From Janthinobacterium lividum (lineage in GTDB: Bacteria > Pseudomonadota > Gammaproteobacteria > Burkholderiales > Burkholderiaceae_D): a stretch of 64,000 bases of DNA. Below, piece by piece: positions 63,153 to 64,000 of this stretch. The translations under genes and the position numbers were made by a program. The notes beneath the pieces were generated by a model. That model made no database searches and was not told the origin of the DNA. It was given only the letters and a program-made list of their open reading frames with translations. Position 1 is the first letter of the stretch, and each line of letters opens with the position of its first letter. The DNA lies in NCBI RefSeq assembly GCF_011601275.1, contig NZ_JAAOLY010000007.1:124001-188000 (forward strand), in the 5' to 3' direction.

Positions 63153-64000
63153 ATACGATACGCGGCGCGACTTCGATGGCCAGGCGCGGCTGATCCTCAT
63201 CTCCGGTCTCGCCGTCGTGGTCGGCGCACTGAGCACCGTGACGGCCTGGGTGCTGCTGCGCGCGATCCACTTCTTTAGCAACCTGTTTTTCTTCCAAAAA
63301 TTCTCGACCGACTTCACGCCGCCGGCCGGCCACGCGCTGGGCATCTGGGTCATCGTCGTGCCCGTGCTCGGTGGCCTCGTCATCGGACTGATCGCCCGCT
63401 ACGGCACGGAGCAGATACGCGGGCACGGCATTCCCGAAGCCATCGAGGCGATCCTGTTCAAGAAAAGCCTGATGTCGCCCAAGGGGGCCGTGCTCAAGCC
63501 GCTGGCGTCGGCCATCGCCATCGGCAGCGGCGGTCCGTTCGGCGCCGAAGGGCCGATCATCATGACGGGCGGCGCCGTCGGCTCGCTGCTGGCGCAGCAC
63601 TTTCACCTGAGCGCGGCCGAGCGCAAGACCCTGCTCGTGGCAGGCGCCGTGGCGGGCATGACGGCGGTATTTGGCACGCCCGTGGCGGCGCTGCTGCTGG
63701 CCGTGGAACTGCTGCTGTTTGAATTGAGGCCGCGCAGCCTAGCGCCAGTGGCGATTGCCTGCGTCATCGCCGGCTTCCTGCGCCCCGTGCTGATCGACAG
63801 CGGCCCCCTGTTCCCGCTGCATAGCGCGGCGCTGCCGCCATCGGCATTGCTGTCCTGCCTGATCGCCGGCTTGCTGTGCGGCGCGCTGGCCTGGCTGTTG
63901 TCGACGTCGCTGTACCGCGTGGAAGACCTGTTTCACCGGTTGCCATGCCACTGGATGTGGTGGCCGGCCATCGGCGGCCTGGCGGTGGGCATCGGCGGCT
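63145..64000 (+). CDS. ClC-family chloride channel/antiporter, N-terminal part (runs off the window)
   Basis: The first 285 codons are present. ClC signatures: GHGIPEAIEA (usual GSGIPE), GSGGPFGAEGPIIMTGGAVG with the gating Glu in GAEGP (usual G[KR]EGP), and GTPVAALLLAVELLLFELRP. The Ser of GSGIP that coordinates the central chloride in E. coli ClC-ec1 is His here, so anion choice may differ. ClC proteins in bacteria are mostly Cl-/H+ antiporters for acid resistance. Starts MHKYDTRRDFDGQARLILIS, overlapping marR by 8 bases. Confidence 0.85.
   Translation, partial: MHKYDTRRDFDGQARLILISGLAVVVGALSTVTAWVLLRAIHFFSNLFFFQKFSTDFTPPAGHALGIWVIVVPVLGGLVIGLIARYGTEQIRGHGIPEAIEAILFKKSLMSPKGAVLKPLASAIAIGSGGPFGAEGPIIMTGGAVGSLLAQHFHLSAAERKTLLVAGAVAGMTAVFGTPVAALLLAVELLLFELRPRSLAPVAIACVIAGFLRPVLIDSGPLFPLHSAALPPSALLSCLIAGLLCGALAWLLSTSLYRVEDLFHRLPCHWMWWPAIGGLAVGIGG

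Overview
The window is a high-GC, gene-dense chromosomal segment from a betaproteobacterium. Gene content (LamB/MalEFG-type maltose cluster, oxygen-independent ubiquinone genes ubiTUV, class III ribonucleotide reductase, AspT antiporters, many LysR regulators) points to Burkholderiales, most likely Oxalobacteraceae such as Janthinobacterium, Massilia or Duganella. That placement is inference from gene content, not from a marker gene. I see no rRNA, tRNA, insertion sequence, prophage or CRISPR array.

Layout. 1-1300: a more AT-rich edge with a probably broken SRPBCC gene, an unknown gene and a GFA-family gene. 1306-7064: a chemoreceptor, a patatin-like protein whose catalytic residues look lost, and a divergent LysR/MFS pair. 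7182-19286: a maltose/maltodextrin regulon, comprising maltoporin, a LacI-type regulator, and a seven-gene run encoding alpha-glucosidase, ABC ATPase, MalE, MalF, MalG, MalS-like amylase and a PfkB kinase. Two promoters there share the same layout, TTTACT-N18-TATACT with a perfect palindrome filling the spacer. 19381-22195: an O-acetylhomoserine sulfhydrylase gene, and a divergent SDR/TetR pair with operator-like repeats.

22268-30070 is the most unusual block: seven minus-strand genes, nearly all overlapping by 4 bp or abutting, encoding a MoxR-type AAA+ ATPase, two unknown proteins, an HEXXH-plus-VWA protein, a third unknown protein, a PaaK-like adenylate-forming enzyme and a NadR-like NMN adenylyltransferase/kinase without its repressor domain. 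30145-37820: a GST/hydrolase pair, a LysR regulator, and a TolC-HlyD-ABC2-ABC2 export operon with no ATPase gene. 37998-43081: aspartate decarboxylase with two tandem AspT antiporters.

44763-50592 is an anaerobic island: ubiU-ubiV-ubiT and nrdD with a separately encoded glycyl-radical domain and nrdG, with near-identical FNR-like sites in front of both operons. 50741-55333 is a Pls-type single-module peptide synthetase with its phosphopantetheinyl transferase. 55532-64000 holds a LysR regulator, a TrpF-like protein, an RlmN-like methylase, PhnA, a DmeR/DmeF metal efflux pair, an Lgt-like/TlpA fusion, a hydrolase, and a MarR/ClC pair that runs off the end. Three copies of a REP-like palindromic repeat (14209, 22192, 57733) sit at gene ends and supply stop codons.
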